From the NCBI GenBank assembly GCA_032622095.1, contig CP136068.1:183400796-183464795 (forward strand): a DNA stretch of 64,000 nucleotides, written 5' to 3'. The notes beneath the pieces were generated by a model. That model saw only the letters and a program-made list of their open reading frames with translations, did no database searches and was not told where the DNA came from. The position numbers and the translations under genes are program-made. This DNA is from Siphonodentalium dalli. Lineage: Eukaryota; Mollusca; Scaphopoda; Gadilida; Siphonodentaliidae. This document shows positions 12,675-24,875 of this stretch, one piece after another; within the stretch, counting starts at the first letter, position 1; each line of letters opens with the position of its first letter.

Positions 12675-12775
12675 TATATTTCGGCGAGAATCCAAATCTA
12701 GATTCTCGTAAATATTCTCGCAAATTACCCTGGATTCTCGTGAAAAAGTATATATGGATTCTCGCAAAATCAGAT
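12675..12775. repeat. island of ATTCTCG words
   Basis: ATTCTCGTAAA, ATTCTCGCAAA and ATTCTCGTGAA recur at least five times with irregular spacing. It is a small word island of the same general style as 11221-11600. Confidence 0.6.
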
Positions 12776-12800
12776 GAAATATATGCCCTGGAAATATAGC

Positions 12801-13770
12801 AAATCGTTTAATGCTTTAGAATTTTTGTTTTCGGAGATTTATATATATGCTTAAAGACATATTATGGACTTGTTATGGACTTTTTCGGGTGCGAGAAATT
12901 GATAAGTTAGTGCTCAGGCACTTTGCCAACCTGGGGAATGTTATCATTCTACTAACATCACTGAAAATTTCCAAAACAATCTGCCACACCACTTCATAGA
13001 GAACATCGTCTGAACTACTCCAAATTGTAAATATTTACATCTCGATTCGGGGCGCAACTATCGGCTATAATTAAACAAAAATGATTTCGCCATCGAGAGT
13101 CATTGCATTTAACTAATATATAAGAATGACGTTGTGTATCATCCATTTGGATTAATATTCGCAACGAATAACTACTTTGAGAAAGATTATTCTTAATTTC
13201 TATTTGATCACTCTGCCCGGTGTCTGCCGGAGTGTTTCACATCACTTTAATCAAGGAAGACTGTTCAGAAAAACTGCATTTCAAGAAATCGTTTAATGCT
13301 TTAGAATTTTGGTTTTCGGAGATTTATATATATGCTTAAAGACATATTATGGACTTGTTATGGACTTCTTCGGGTGCGAGAAATTGATAAGTTAGTGCTC
13401 AGGCACTTTGCCAACCTGGGGAATGTTATCATTCTACTAACATCACTGAAAATTTCCAAAAAAATATACCACCCCACTTCATAGAGAACATCGTCTGAAC
13501 TACTCCAAATTGTAAATATTTACATCTCGATTCGGGGCGCAACTATCGGCTATAATTAAACAAAAATGATTTCGCCATCGAGAGTCATTGCATTTAACTA
13601 ATATATAAGAATGACGTTGTGTATCATCCATTTGGATTAATATTCGTATCAAATAACTACTTTGAGAAAGATTATTCTTAATTTCTATTTGATCACTCTG
13701 CCCGTTGTCTGCCGGAGTGTTTCACATCACTTTAATCAAGGAAGACTGTTCAGAACAACTGCATTTCAAG
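12801..13770. repeat. tandem duplication of a 485-bp dispersed repeat
   Basis: Two copies lie end to end (12801-13285 and 13286-13770) at about 97% identity by eye, so the duplication is recent. Each runs from near TTAAAGACATATTATGGACT to GTTTCACATCACTTTAA. Diverged relatives are at 17807-18115 (plus), 45113-45485 (plus), 45508-45853 (minus) and 51131-51563 (minus). Solo ends of the GTTTCACATCACTTT type are at about 35311 and 56409. Both ends of the better copies sit in TTAA. No coding capacity is evident; it is likely a non-autonomous element. Confidence 0.85.
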
Positions 13771-13839
13771 ATCACCAAACAACTTTCCTTTTTAGGGCCA
13801 CCACATCTTCCCAAAGATGTACTTCTTCCATTTTGCTAT

Positions 13840-14110
13840 CAAAGACCGAAAAATGTCGTTAAACTAGAGATCCAAATACCCACTAAGGGCCCATATATCT
13901 TGAAATATTAAAGACCGAGAATGTCGTTAAACTATAAAGACCGAAAAATGTCGTTAAACTAGAGATCCAAATACCCCCTATATCTTGAGATATTATAAAG
14001 ACCGAAAAATGTCATTAAACTATTATAGACCGAAAAATGTCGTTAAACTAGAGATCCAAACATCCCCATCCCCTATTTTTTTAGACAATTAAGAACGAAA
14101 TATGTCGTTG
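13840..14110. repeat. irregular repeat of AAGACCGAAAAATGTCGTTA units
   Basis: At least five copies of a unit containing GACCGAAAAATGTCGTTAAA, some followed by CTAGAGATCCAAATACCC, lie directly after the 485-bp tandem pair. Spacing varies because the second half of the unit is missing from some copies. Confidence 0.75.
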
Positions 14111-15696
14111 CACCATTAATACATAATTTGTGTATATGAAAGTCTGGCACCCATTAGCAGTTTGTTTTCAGTACATTTTAATATTTATTGGAACGTAAAC
14201 AATTATTCGCTGGCAGAAATCATGTTAATATCGCCTTTCGTTACTGGTTTCCTCGACTCAAATATTTCTCACTGCTCAATACTTATAATTAAAAAAAATG
14301 TTCTGTGTTTTGTGTCACTTCTTAATAGCATTATGTATTCTGCTATTGACAAGAAACAAAGTTGCAGTATACCTTAAAGGTACGGAAGGCCTTGGTGGGT
14401 ATCCTGTGAACATATTTCCACCTGTCAAAAACCGCTACAAACGAAAATAATATTCAAATATAGACATACTTTGTTAATATACAAATGAGAAATATCTCAT
14501 AAACAGTATGTTATTGTCGTAAATTTGACGATTGTTATGTAAACAAAGCATAAAAAGTTACTTTCTTGGTGTTTCTTTATATTATGATGGTAAACATAAA
14601 GAGCGTTCTTTGTTGCTCAATTCCTTATTTGGAAATAATAAAGAGCGTTTATACCATTTGTGTGTGATTAGCCAGTAGCATTGTGCTGCCTTCTATAACA
14701 CAATCAGACTCTTGTTTAGGTAAAATTTAGTAGGTCTTTATGTGAGCATGATGTTTACGCGATAGTGATCGTATATTTGAACCAAAATGTATGCGTTTTA
14801 ATATTTTTCTGTTTACAGTGTTTGGAACAAATATGAATATTTTCGACAACTAAGTCCCTTTAATATAACTAATATAACATCCCTCATCCAATAATCTCCA
14901 AATTGCATATCTAATTTCAATCCTAGTTACACGTCACGTCGCCCCTCATCATTTGCCAATTGTACACCCTTTTTTTGCTGCTGCTGCAATTGTTCAATTT
15001 CTTTAAAAATTATTGAAAAAATGGCCCTCCCGCCCGCCGACATTTACCTCTGATTTTTTTTTTTATCATCGGTCCGCACCAAAATTGAGCACACGTCCCT
15101 ATATAATATACCTATTTAAACCGAGTATACACGGTGGTGTAATAGATCAACCGTTAATTTAACCGTTTAGGTAGCATATTTCCACGTATACGTGATCACG
15201 ACAAATCCCTGCTGATCTGTTATTAATGAACCAAACACTTAACATGTCAACACACTCTGGCCCGCCAATGCTACAGTGTATAAGCGTAACGGGGCAAATA
15301 TGCACATTATATTGGCAGCTAACGAGAGCATTCATCATCAGCAATCTGCTCACCCCTTTTAGTCGATACGATAGAAACTAAACGATTTGGTACTTCTAAT
15401 TACCCGTACTTAATTACACTACTTGCGTGTTAATAAAGTACGACCCCATTACCACTAAAGGTGAAACATGGAATTTAGAACATTAATATTCACTCTTACA
15501 TAGTTCCGCATTCAAGGTGTAATCGTATGTCAGTTGTAACGTTGTGAAACTGCAACCGAACTGAATTATTCTATGCTAAATAGTTCATGGCTGACCTGAT
15601 GCATGCATCTTAGTTTTCTTGTTACATTGTAATGATGCGAAGTAGATGAGTTACTGCAGTGTGTGTTTGGAGATATTCTTGCAATATAACATCAGG
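14111..15696. other. no gene recognised
   Basis: AT-rich sequence with short ORFs. It contains a poly-T run near 15053-15064 and two AAAGAGCG phrases near 14600-14650. Nothing else is supported. Confidence 0.45.
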
Positions 15697-15753
15697 CGGG
15701 CGACAAAAACAATGTCTCCCGGGTAAGCGGGAGACAGTGTGATTTGTCGCCCG
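15697..15753. repeat. 57-bp hairpin related to the 8970-9078 palindrome
   Basis: CGGGCGACAAA at the left pairs with TTTGTCGCCCG at the right, and GTCTCCC pairs with GGGAGAC inside around GGGTAAGC. The same blocks occur in the longer palindrome at 8970-9078, so these are two members of one foldback family. Confidence 0.75.
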
Positions 15754-15818
15754 GCACGTGACGGCACATAGGACAATCACAAGGGTTGAACATAGGGAGG
15801 ATGATAACAATGTACAAT

Positions 15819-16188
15819 GAGGCCTGTTCAACGGGTAGTTTGTGATTTCCTTTCGGTACATCAGCCGGCTGTGTACAGATCTGTTGTGGTCCTGCGATAT
15901 GTCGTGTTCTCTTTCGGAAGTGGTCTTCATACTCATATCAACTGCGAACTTGCTTGTTTTCGAGAGGGATTTCCCCGATTCCTGGATAACTCCGTCGCGT
16001 ACTTTGCGATCGCAGGACGAGGTACAGCGATTAGGGCTTTTCACATTCGGATTGGTCCAGACATTCCTCATCCCCAAAGAATTAATTGTGTTGCGGATCT
16101 CCATCATCCACTTACTGTTGAAATATCCAGTGTGCCACAAGGCCATCATTACATCATATAATTTTAGTGTGATTCTGTTTATGGGCAT
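15819..16188 (-). pseudogene. fragment of a non-LTR retrotransposon polyprotein, C-terminal region
   Basis: The first 123 codons of a minus-strand ORF (16188 downward) follow the layout of the tail of invertebrate LINE ORF2 proteins. A tract around YDVMMALWHTGYFNSK (residues 11-26) precedes WMMEIRNTINSLGMRNVW (27-44). A basic segment with RKVRDGVIQESGKSLS (61-76) follows, then MKTTSEREHDIS (87-98). The element's own reading frame ends near residue 123, and the ORF then runs through unrelated DNA including the hairpin at 15697-15753. The catalytic RT and the 5' part are absent. Assignment is by recognised pattern only. A plus-strand ORF over the same bases (15842-16285) is treated as its shadow. 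Confidence 0.5.
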
Positions 16189-16549
16189 ACAAATTAGTCT
16201 GGCCCATTACGATATATATGAGGCCAGATTTCATTTTCACGGTTATAGGGCACATCCCAAGTTTGACATACACGAAGGACGTTGATGTGGAATTTTTTTT
16301 CCCCACCCATACTGTGACTTTCAGAATCCATTTTTCTTGCTTTTCGAACCGAGCTAGATTCTCATACCCCCCCCCCCCCCCATCTCCGATTCGTTCGCCA
16401 TAATGGGGTTACGAGTAATGGATTTTTCGTAGCCTTCCAGAATTCTCTTTGCTCAGTTTGTGATTTCTGGCGTTAATGAGTAGTGCATAGGTTGCGTTTT
16501 AGTTTCGTTCAATACCCCTAATAAGGTTTCAAAGTAATTTGATTCCACC

Positions 16550-16957
16550 ATGTTTTTGTTGTGTGTTAGTTTGTTTTTCTCGTCGGGGAAAGTTGTACCG
16601 GCAGGCAATTATACTGCCCACATTCAGTTGGCTGCCGGTTGCGCGGTTATATCTAACCGAAGGGGTTACAATGTAATGTTTATTTTTCCAGTAACATGTC
16701 GAAATAGTAGTTGCGTCATAATACAGAATATTACAGGCGGGGTATACATTACGATGGATAAGATATACATCTTCACGTGCACATACCTTTCATCGGGACA
16801 ACAATTGTCCCGCGGTTACACACCTATACTGTGGATTATCTCCCCTGTCAACGGATACCGTGGTTGTTGGTTCCAACCTACTATCTGCGTCGTCGATTTC
16901 GGTGGCATTTTTCCTTTATTTGGAAGTCTGTGGCAGTCAGGGTTCGCGCAAAAATAA
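16550..16957 (+). CDS. uncharacterised ORF with a signal-peptide-like start
   Basis: A 135-codon ORF opens with ATG in a strong CCACC context. It begins with a hydrophobic stretch (MFLLCVSLFFSSG, then a small-residue region near PAGN) that could be a signal peptide, followed by a mixed sequence with five cysteines and one N-x-T site near residue 20. No domain is recognised. The end of the ORF runs into a repeated TTTGGCAAAAAATATTTT word that is also found at 17413, so the stop may lie in repeat DNA. It could be chance; no introns, relatives or polyA signal tie it to a gene. Confidence 0.25.
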   Translation: MFLLCVSLFFSSGKVVPAGNYTAHIQLAAGCAVISNRRGYNVMFIFPVTCRNSSCVIIQNITGGVYITMDKIYIFTCTYLSSGQQLSRGYTPILWIISPVNGYRGCWFQPTICVVDFGGIFPLFGSLWQSGFAQK

Positions 16958-17480
16958 TTCACATTTGGCAAAAAATATTTTCATTTGGCAAAAGTTTTGG
17001 CAAGTCACATTTTAATTCCTCAAGCAATTTGGACAAATATTGATCAATCAATACCATTAATTTCAGGATACTCTTACATCGTAATTATATTAGTGGTGTT
17101 TTATAAGGTTGGGGGACAGTTAACGCCTCTATTTAGATGCAGTTAATCTCATATAATTAGTACTGATGGTTGGAGGGATTACTAATCCTCCCGTGAGGTG
17201 CCCTACTGACGGAGAAACCGTTCTACCATTGTATTGTTCGGTGATTGGCTTATTGTTGTATGATAAACCACAATAGCGATGAGAGTATTTATAATTATTA
17301 ACTAACTGCCTTCTATCGATAACAAAAGTCGTTCAAACCGCGAGTGTCGAAACATAATACTTGATAAAAATGGTACTATCAGGGATAACATTTGGTAACT
17401 GCTCCAATACTTTGGCAAAAAATATTTTTATTTGGCAAATTATTTGGTAAAAGTAAATTTCGGTCCAGCGCGGAACCTGG
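16950..17480. repeat. scattered TTTGGCAAA words
   Basis: TTTGGCAAAAAATATTTT occurs at about 16962 and 17413, with related TTTGGCAAAAG, TTTGGCAAGT and TTTGGCAAATT words nearby. A similar AATTGGCC cluster is at 46530-46620. Confidence 0.5.
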
Positions 17481-17806
17481 TGGAAGTGTTCTGGATGGCA
17501 CATTTCCCGAGATGCAAGTATCCGGATTGTCATTGTCGGGTAAGTTGGGTACAGTTTGCATACAACTGTCTCATATACAGGTTATAGTACTGCCTCAATG
17601 TCCCATATATTCCTTGCCGTTCTTGTAGCGTCACTAGTCAGGAGGGGCTTGAGTGTTCTCCCTGTATCGGCATACTGTTGTATACGATCAGAAGGGCCAT
17701 TGGTTTGTTAATCGACTATCCCTCCATTCAGTGACTCCGTCTTGTACACGGCCATTAGTAATTCAGGTTATGCCTCTTGATGGTTCCAGTCATGAATTAA
17801 ATACAT

Positions 17807-18115
17807 ATTATGGACTTGTTCGGGTGTGTTAAACTTTCAAGTTAGTATTCATGCAGTATACCAACTGGAGGAATGTAGAAATCTACTAAGTCGCAGAAAT
17901 TCTCAAGCTAATCGGCCGTAGCTCTTTATATAAAACATCACCAGCAATACGCTCAATTGTAAATGTTTACTTCTCGATTCGGGACGCAAATATCGGCGAC
18001 TAAGCAACAAACCGATTTGTCATGGAGAGACGCTGGATTTAATTAATATATCATAATGACAGTGTCTTCTATCAGTTTGGATTTAAATAAAACACAAACA
18101 AAACACAAGATGTCA
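17807..18115 (+). repeat. diverged copy of the 485-bp dispersed repeat
   Basis: It starts with TATTATGGACTTGTTCGGGT and keeps in order the blocks around ACTCGAATG-like text, CAATTGTAAATGTTTAC, CGATTCGGGACGCAA and ATATCATAATGACAG. The right end (the GTTTCACATCAC block) is lost where the LINE-related sequence begins. Confidence 0.7.
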
Positions 18116-18199
18116 GCATAATTCACTTTCTAACAAACGGATGAGGAGGTACTCACAAGTGAGTCGGCACTTCTCCTTGTTCCCCCGGGCGGACAGCTC

Positions 18200-19255
18200 G
18201 GGTGGCCCGTGCACTCGTATAGTTACAGGTTGTACAAAATCGGTCCCCCATGATAGGTTGCTCTTTGAACTCGGATGGGAGAAGCTGGACAGTATGCGGT
18301 ATGTTAAACGAATGAGTATATTTTACGATATTGCAAACAACAAAGCCCCCGCCTACTTAACTCTGCTTCTTCCGTCAAAGGTTAAGGATAACTGTGATTA
18401 CGAACTGAGAAATGCATCAAATTTACATCGTCCCATTTCAAATAGCAAATGAACAGATAAAACTTTCTTCCCATATGCGTTATGGATTGGAACAAATTGG
18501 CTGACAAAAATAAAAGGAAGAAACATTCCACTCGATAGGTTCAAGAATGCACAAATAACTAAGCCATTACAACCACCAACATGTTTTTCATATGGTAAAC
18601 GGCTATTAAATATCCTTCATTGTAAACTGAGGTGTGACTGTGGTAATCTACAAGCTGATAAACTTAAAAATTATATAGCAATTTCTGCTAGAGGTAGGTG
18701 TGGACATTCTGTAGCAAATGCTTTCCACTATTTTTTTGAATGCCGCCCACACTTTGAAGAAAGAATTACACGCCGTAATAATCTTCTGCGCTTTAATATA
18801 CAGTCAGTTAAGGCACTTATATTTGGGGACCCGAACTTAGAACAGTTATAAACTGAACATATCTTTCCAGCTGTGAAAAATTACTTACGAGATACAACTT
18901 AAGAGGAAAATCCGACAAAGTTCTGTTAAGACGCTCGAATCATTTGAATGCAAATTGTACAAATGTTAACAATGCACCATGAGGTACATGTATCACATTT
19001 AAAACAGCTACTTGAAATCATTAATGAAATTATTTAGAATTGGTGGGGTGCTGAGACTACACCCTGTACTTCAAATAATATACAATGGTACACTGTATGT
19101 ATACACTTGTACATTATGTTATACCTATCGTGTTGACAACCCACATTATTATGTATCGGTGTTAAAACGGAAATTGGGAGAGGGGGTTATGTTTAAGTGG
19201 ATCGAACTTGTCCTCCAATCCCAATATGTATTGTTGTATACTTATTGGTAATAAA
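18200..19255 (+). pseudogene. 5'-truncated LINE copy, C-terminal ORF2 plus 3' UTR
   Basis: Reading begins at RIVTGCTKSVPHDRLLFELG (about 18203), the usual conserved block near the end of LINE ORF2, and continues through APAYLTLLLPSKV and NILHCKLRCDCGNLQ to a Cys-His block, CGHSVANAFHYFFEC. At least three stops and one or more frameshifts break it (first stop near 18450). The 3' UTR continues to about 19255 and matches the UTR of the minus-strand copy at 20893-22400. It is inactive and lacks endonuclease and RT. The two copies are oriented tail-to-tail. Confidence 0.8.
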
Positions 19256-20892
19256 TATGGTTAAACCAAACTCGGTTAGGTAATATTCCTCATGGGGAGT
19301 GGTGTCGCGGTGATCGTATGGTATACATAGGGTCGTGGTCCGGTTTGACCACTTGTTTGTCCGTCCGTCCGTCCGTCTGTATGTAGACACTTTACGCATG
19401 GTGCTATAACTGACCTATTTTCACGCTGATCGGTGCCAAATGTTGTGTATGAATTTATCCGCACCAAATACAGATCGAAGTCGATTATGGGCTTGATCTG
19501 ATAAATTTTAAAGGATAATGGCCCTTTGCCATTGAAATCATGCATGCTTCGACAATTCAACCATTTTTCAGCTGTTAGGTTCCATAAACTTGGTCTGAGT
19601 TTCTCAACGCACGACTACAGATCGAGTTCGAATATGGTTTGATCCGATATTCTTCATGACGTTCTGCCCCTTTGATTGTTTTCTTCCTGTCTGACAATAT
19701 ATCTTAGTTACACAATATGCACTGTCCCGGTAGACTGTTATAAACCCGGTTTACAAAGCCATGAAGTTTTTTCCCACATGTGTGTTGGCCATCAGATGCG
19801 ATATCATTGAGGGGAAGGTTTCTGCTATCATTTGTATACGCATGGTTATTTCCATTGCAGCTTAGAGGCCTAACCTGGTTTTACTGTTTAGTTGCATTAC
19901 TGTTGGTGGTTAATGCAGTGATTGTGTTAAGTATATGGTTGGTTGCTTCAGCTACCCTAGTTGGTGTGGGCGTTCGCCATGATGTATCGGTGGGTTTTGG
20001 TGCATCATACGGTGGTCTCCGGGCTATAACGGTCGTCATCCGGTATGGCGTGCTGGCCGGGGCGTCGGTTACGCCTCTTTTTCTGACCTTAGTACTTGTT
20101 CTCTCCTTTTTTTCAGATGCCACAAGCGACAGCAATGACCAGACACCGATTATTACCCGATGTCCCGGTGGAAGTGGTTCGACCATCGCGGGTGACCAGG
20201 CATGCATTACCAGCCGGCATCCCTGCCCGTTCGAAGGGGATGCCCGCCAGGAGTGGTACATATTCTACGGCCGCGCCTACAATTGTTCGTCCCGTACGGC
20301 CGCGGGTCACGCGTGTGCATGGCAGTGTGCGTCATAGGTCGGTGCGGTCGACTACAGCTTCATTGGTTGGTGCGCGATCGTCGCGTGGTCGGGCGCGTGC
20401 TGTGGTCATGCCCGATGAGTTTGCATCGGTGGCTGCTTCGGCCGATATTCGCGGGGAAGACGAGCAGTGTGTTTCCGGGCCAGGATAGCGGGCCTCTCAT
20501 CGCAATCCCGTTAGTGCATTCTGCAGAGGACAAGGCGCGTCTGGCTCAACAGTTGCAGGACGCATGGTTGGGACTTGGTGGCATCGTCTCCCGTTCAGGG
20601 TGCCGCGGTCCCTCGTCGGCATTAGGCCAGCCACAGACTAACGCTACCGTGGCTTCTGATCTCGAAATTCCACCGGCTAGCCCCATGGGCCGGCCCGGAA
20701 CCGACTCCGTTGCCTGCGTCGCTGACCATCGACACCTTGTGGGAACTATGACTCGGCTACTCGATGCTGCCCTTACTTGTTCATCTCGGCAGTATGCGCC
20801 CGGCACTGGGGGTTTTTTGTTCAGTTTGCTTCCCGCTTTAACGTCCGATCGTATCCGCCCGTTAACGTGAGCACGCTGTGGCTCTTGGTTTA
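19256..20892 (+). other. GC-rich block with overlapping ORFs between two LINE tails
   Basis: This segment lies exactly between the 3' ends of two inverted LINE copies. Its second half (about 20000-20870) is clearly richer in G+C than everything around it and carries long plus-strand ORFs. One reads from ATG 20117 to 20488, just after a CTTTTTTTTCAG acceptor-like site; it is Arg/Pro/Ala-rich and ends with an acidic stretch (MPDEFASVAASADIRGEDEQ). The neighbouring frame stays open to 20870 and looks protein-like after about 20485 (EDKARLAQQLQDAWLGLGG). A single frameshift would join them. I do not recognise the protein; a mobile-element ORF or horizontally introduced DNA are possibilities. GTCC repeats (19361-19377) occur near the left side. 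Confidence 0.4.
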
Positions 20893-22400
20893 AAAATATT
20901 TATTACCAATAAGTATATAACAATACAGATTGGCATTGGGATTGGAGGACAGGTGCGATCCACTTATAAATAACCCCCTCTCCAAATTGCCGCTATAACA
21001 CTGATACATAATAATTTTGGTTGTCAAAACAATAGGTATAACGTATTTAGAAGTGTATACATACAGCATATCATTGTATATTATTTGAAAAATAGTTTGT
21101 ATAGTCTCACCACCCCACCAATTCTAAATAATTTCAATACTGATTTCAAGTAACTGTTTTAAATGTTATACATGTACCTCATGGTGCATTGTTAACATTT
21201 TTACAATTTGCATTCAAATGATGCGAGCGTCTTAATAGAACTTTGTCGGATTTTCCTCTTGAGTTGTATCTCGTAAGTAATTTTGCACAGCTTTAAAGAT
21301 ATGTTCATTTTCTAATTGTTTTAAGTTCGGGTCCCCACATATTAGTGTTTTAACTGAATGTATATTAAAGCGCAGAAGATTATTACGAAGTGTAATTCTT
21401 TCTTCAAAGTGTAGATGGCATTCAAAAAAATAGTGGAAAGCATTTTCTACAGAATGTCCACATCTACATGTAGCAGAAATTGCTATATAATTTTGATGTT
21501 TATCAGCTTGTAGATTACTACATTCACACCTCAGTTTACAATGAAGGATGTTTAATAGCCGTTTACCGTATGAAAAATATGTTGGTGGTTTTAATGGCTT
21601 AGTTACTAGTGCTTTCTTGAACCTATCGAGTGGAATGTTTCTTTCTTTCTTTTCATCCAATTTGTTCCAATCCATAACGCATGTGGGGAAGAAAGTTTTA
21701 TCTGTTCTTTTGCTATTTGAAATGGGACGATTTAAATTTGATGCATTTCTCAGTTCGTAATCACATTTATCTTTAACCTTTGACGGAAGAAGCTGAGTTA
21801 AGTAGGCGGGGGCTTTGCCGTTTGCAATATTGTAATATATACTCATTCGTTTAACATACCGCCTACTTTCCAGCTTCTCCCATCCGAGTTCAAAGAGCAA
21901 CCTATCATGGGGGACCGATTTTGTAACCGTCAGCAAAGTAAATTGCTAGACCACCTCCTCGTTCGTTTCTATCCAATCTAATTGGCCCCTGATAATTAGG
22001 AAGCAGTATTTTTTCGCTTGGAAATCCAACATTTAAATGGGTTTCTGTAAAACAAACAATATCATATTCATCAATATGCTCAGTTAGTTTGGACAATTTG
22101 TGTCTTAGACTTCGGACATTATAATGGTAAATTGATAATGTCTCCTTCTCACGCGGACCTGGATTTTTATGCACGTCATTGCTCAAAATAATCAAAAGCA
22201 TACTTATTAGAACTGTACGAACAAGTAATTTTTGCATGTGTCCGAATTTAGGCAATTTAATGTTTGAAGTATTACCACGTCGAGTTTTGGAAAATTTATC
22301 CACATTGCACCTACTGGTACGTAAGTTTAAAAGCCCTATCGCCTGCCTATATTGCACTAGATTTGATGTCATGGCTGATTAAATTGGAAATAACTCACGT
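20893..22400 (-). mobile_element. internally deleted non-LTR retrotransposon (CR1/L2-like)
   Basis: Minus strand. The N-terminal ORF (22372-21905) has a hydrophobic segment (about residues 49-64), the motif NDVHKNPGP (65-73), then endonuclease hallmarks: YNVRSL (84-89), FTETHL (108-113) and a DRNERGGGLAIYF block (134-146). It then jumps directly to the C-terminal end of ORF2 (21936-21232), with TKSVPHDRLLFELGWEKL, LLPSKVKD, WNKLD and a Cys-His block (C157, C159, H168, C173). The rest of the endonuclease and the entire reverse transcriptase are missing. The C-terminal 234 codons are uninterrupted. The 3' UTR runs to about 20893. The hydrophobic plus NPGP arrangement resembles the 2A-like peptides known at the start of some invertebrate LINE ORFs, but the usual glutamate is replaced by histidine, so ribosome-skipping activity is uncertain. 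Confidence 0.8.
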
Positions 22401-22479
22401 TGCTGTTTACAGGCAGGCAATGGGGTATGGTGTACGAAACCATATTCGTGACAGCGTTCGCTACAAGTGTGTTCGTTAG

Positions 22480-24869
22480 AAGAGTGTGATGAGTGGTGAG
22501 ACAAACAATCATAAATTCGAAATACAAACAAGATACATGTATGTATAAATAAACATATATAAGTACATATTTTGCGTGATCATGAAAATGACACGCTTGT
22601 TCCCGTGTTGATTAATCACTATAAATTATGAAGCAAGCCGATTATAAAGAATTCAGTATGTTAGAATTTATTTTGTGTTCGTTAGTCTTAGTGCCAATCG
22701 CTGTGGCATATATTGTATTATTACCTTTAGTCCCTCTACAATTTAACTGGCATTTCATTTTCGATGAGAATGTCAAGTCGCATTATTTTAATTTCACATT
22801 ATTTTGAAATACATAATGTTTTTGAACTGGTCACAAAATGTACCCGCTTGGGACATTTGTACAGGCATACTAATTTGTGGTTTTTTTTGGAGCTAATAGA
22901 GTTACCTCCTTCATCTCGGCAAATAGGGTTTCCACCTTGATCTATGCATTTGGGCCATAACACTCAGATATTCGTTTATTATAAATGGTCATCGTTATGA
23001 GACTCTTCCCCAGTCATGTTGTAATACAGGGGTGGGTGGAATATTAATATAATAATAAATTGGTAAACCAAATCCGGACATTTACGGGACCACCCCTACA
23101 CACCCAACATACTCAAAGCCAGACCTAGTGTGCAGACCCCATTTAAATTCATATACGGTACATGTATAAAGCAAGCACACATAATAATATATATAATAAT
23201 GAACATAATGAAAATGGCTGTTCCTGAAACTATTTTGGTATCTGATTGTCGCATATAACTCCGATGTGTGCGGCCAAGACCTTTAGTAGACGATGGCAAA
23301 ATATGACGAGGGATTGCATGTGAGTTGCTTATTTGTTATTTAGGTCAGGACACCTTTTGTGGGACACGATATTTCAGGTCCATGCTTTGTCAATAAAGTG
23401 TCTGGAGCCGAGACTTGAGTATAATATTCATGTTTCTTTATTTTCTCCGGTTTTCTGCGTGCGTTCTAAATGTGTGATACTGGATGTATTACTGCACAGT
23501 CTGTAGACTGGGTGTATGGCTGCATGGTGCAGTTTATACCAAAAATGGACACTGAGATGTTATCCACATTTAATTTCGGACTGGTCTCGTGGTAGTGATT
23601 TCGTGAGTATGGCGGTACACGCACAGGGGTTTGACAAGATGATAGTAACTAAAAATATAATTTGTAATTTAATTTGAAATATAATTAAAACAATTAAAAT
23701 AATTAATTAAGTAATTAAATAATTTATTTTAATTATTTAATAAAATAACCAAATAATTCAGTAATTTAAAATATATTTTGTACACTTGTGTATTTATTTT
23801 AATAGTATTTACTATCATTCTGACAAACTCCTGTGGCACAAGTTGATCTGATTCGTACTTTGTGCGACCCACTGTAGATGCTTTTGACTGAGGGAAAGTA
23901 TACCATATCACAGTAGCCATGGAACAGACCAACAACTTCCCCCAATGAATAAATCAATAATTACAACCACTGATTAATCAATTAAGGAAGCCATCGATCA
24001 AGTTTCATAATTCTATGACGGTTAGTGTTAGCCATATCCAGTGATGCCGATACAAGTTTGCATACATTAATTATATAATTTTGCTGCCCGTTACAGTTCT
24101 TTCATTGGTATTAGTAATACTCACATATAACTGCATAAGAACCATAATATTACACACATTGTACATACTAAGTTATGCATATAAATATGGGTAATCAAGT
24201 AATTGCTTAAATTTGTTTGGGGTCGAGTGATGGTCCCTAAATTTCTTTCATTTATTAAAGATGCTGTTGTTTTGGCTTCCAGTCACAACATTAGTATAAG
24301 GAGAATAAAAATAATTTATAAGCATTTAGATATGTTGAACGTATGACATCTGTATCTTTTGGAATAATATATAAAATATAAATGTTAATAGGCTCGTGGA
24401 TATGTAGTGTTAGGGATTTTGTTTCTAACTGGACTATTATTTATTTAAATATCTATTATTTATTTATGTATTTTTAAAAATTATTTATTTATATATTATT
24501 TATATTATATTTATTTATTATTTAAATTTTTGTTTTGTTTATTTTTGTTTTCATTTTTTACAATTCATGATGTCATGAATGTCCGCTTATTTCAGACTTG
24601 AAAATAGATTTCATAAGAAGTGACTGGAAACCTAAATACACCCTTAGATGCTACATAATATTTTAATGTGATGGAACTTGTAATGGACAGCAAAAACACT
24701 AACATTTAATGCATAAAAAACTTTGTGAATCCGTATAATATGGTGGGTTAATGTTTACTAATTTTAATATGTAATCTATATGCGACTTACATGATTTTGT
24801 ATTCATACATACACATGTATGCATATGTACACATGCATACACACATCTGCATACACATTTGTACTCACA
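22480..24869. other. gene-free AT-rich stretch
   Basis: No coding ORF is supported. Two very AT-rich patches are AATTAA words at 23650-23790 and ATTTATTT words at 24425-24545. A CATACACATGTATGCATATG-like cluster of short palindromic words is at 24805-24870. Confidence 0.5.
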
Positions 24870-24875
24870 CATACA

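Noticed and set aside
15842-16285. 147-codon plus-strand ORF
   Set aside because: Opposite the minus-strand LINE fragment at 15819-16188, which explains the open sequence better.
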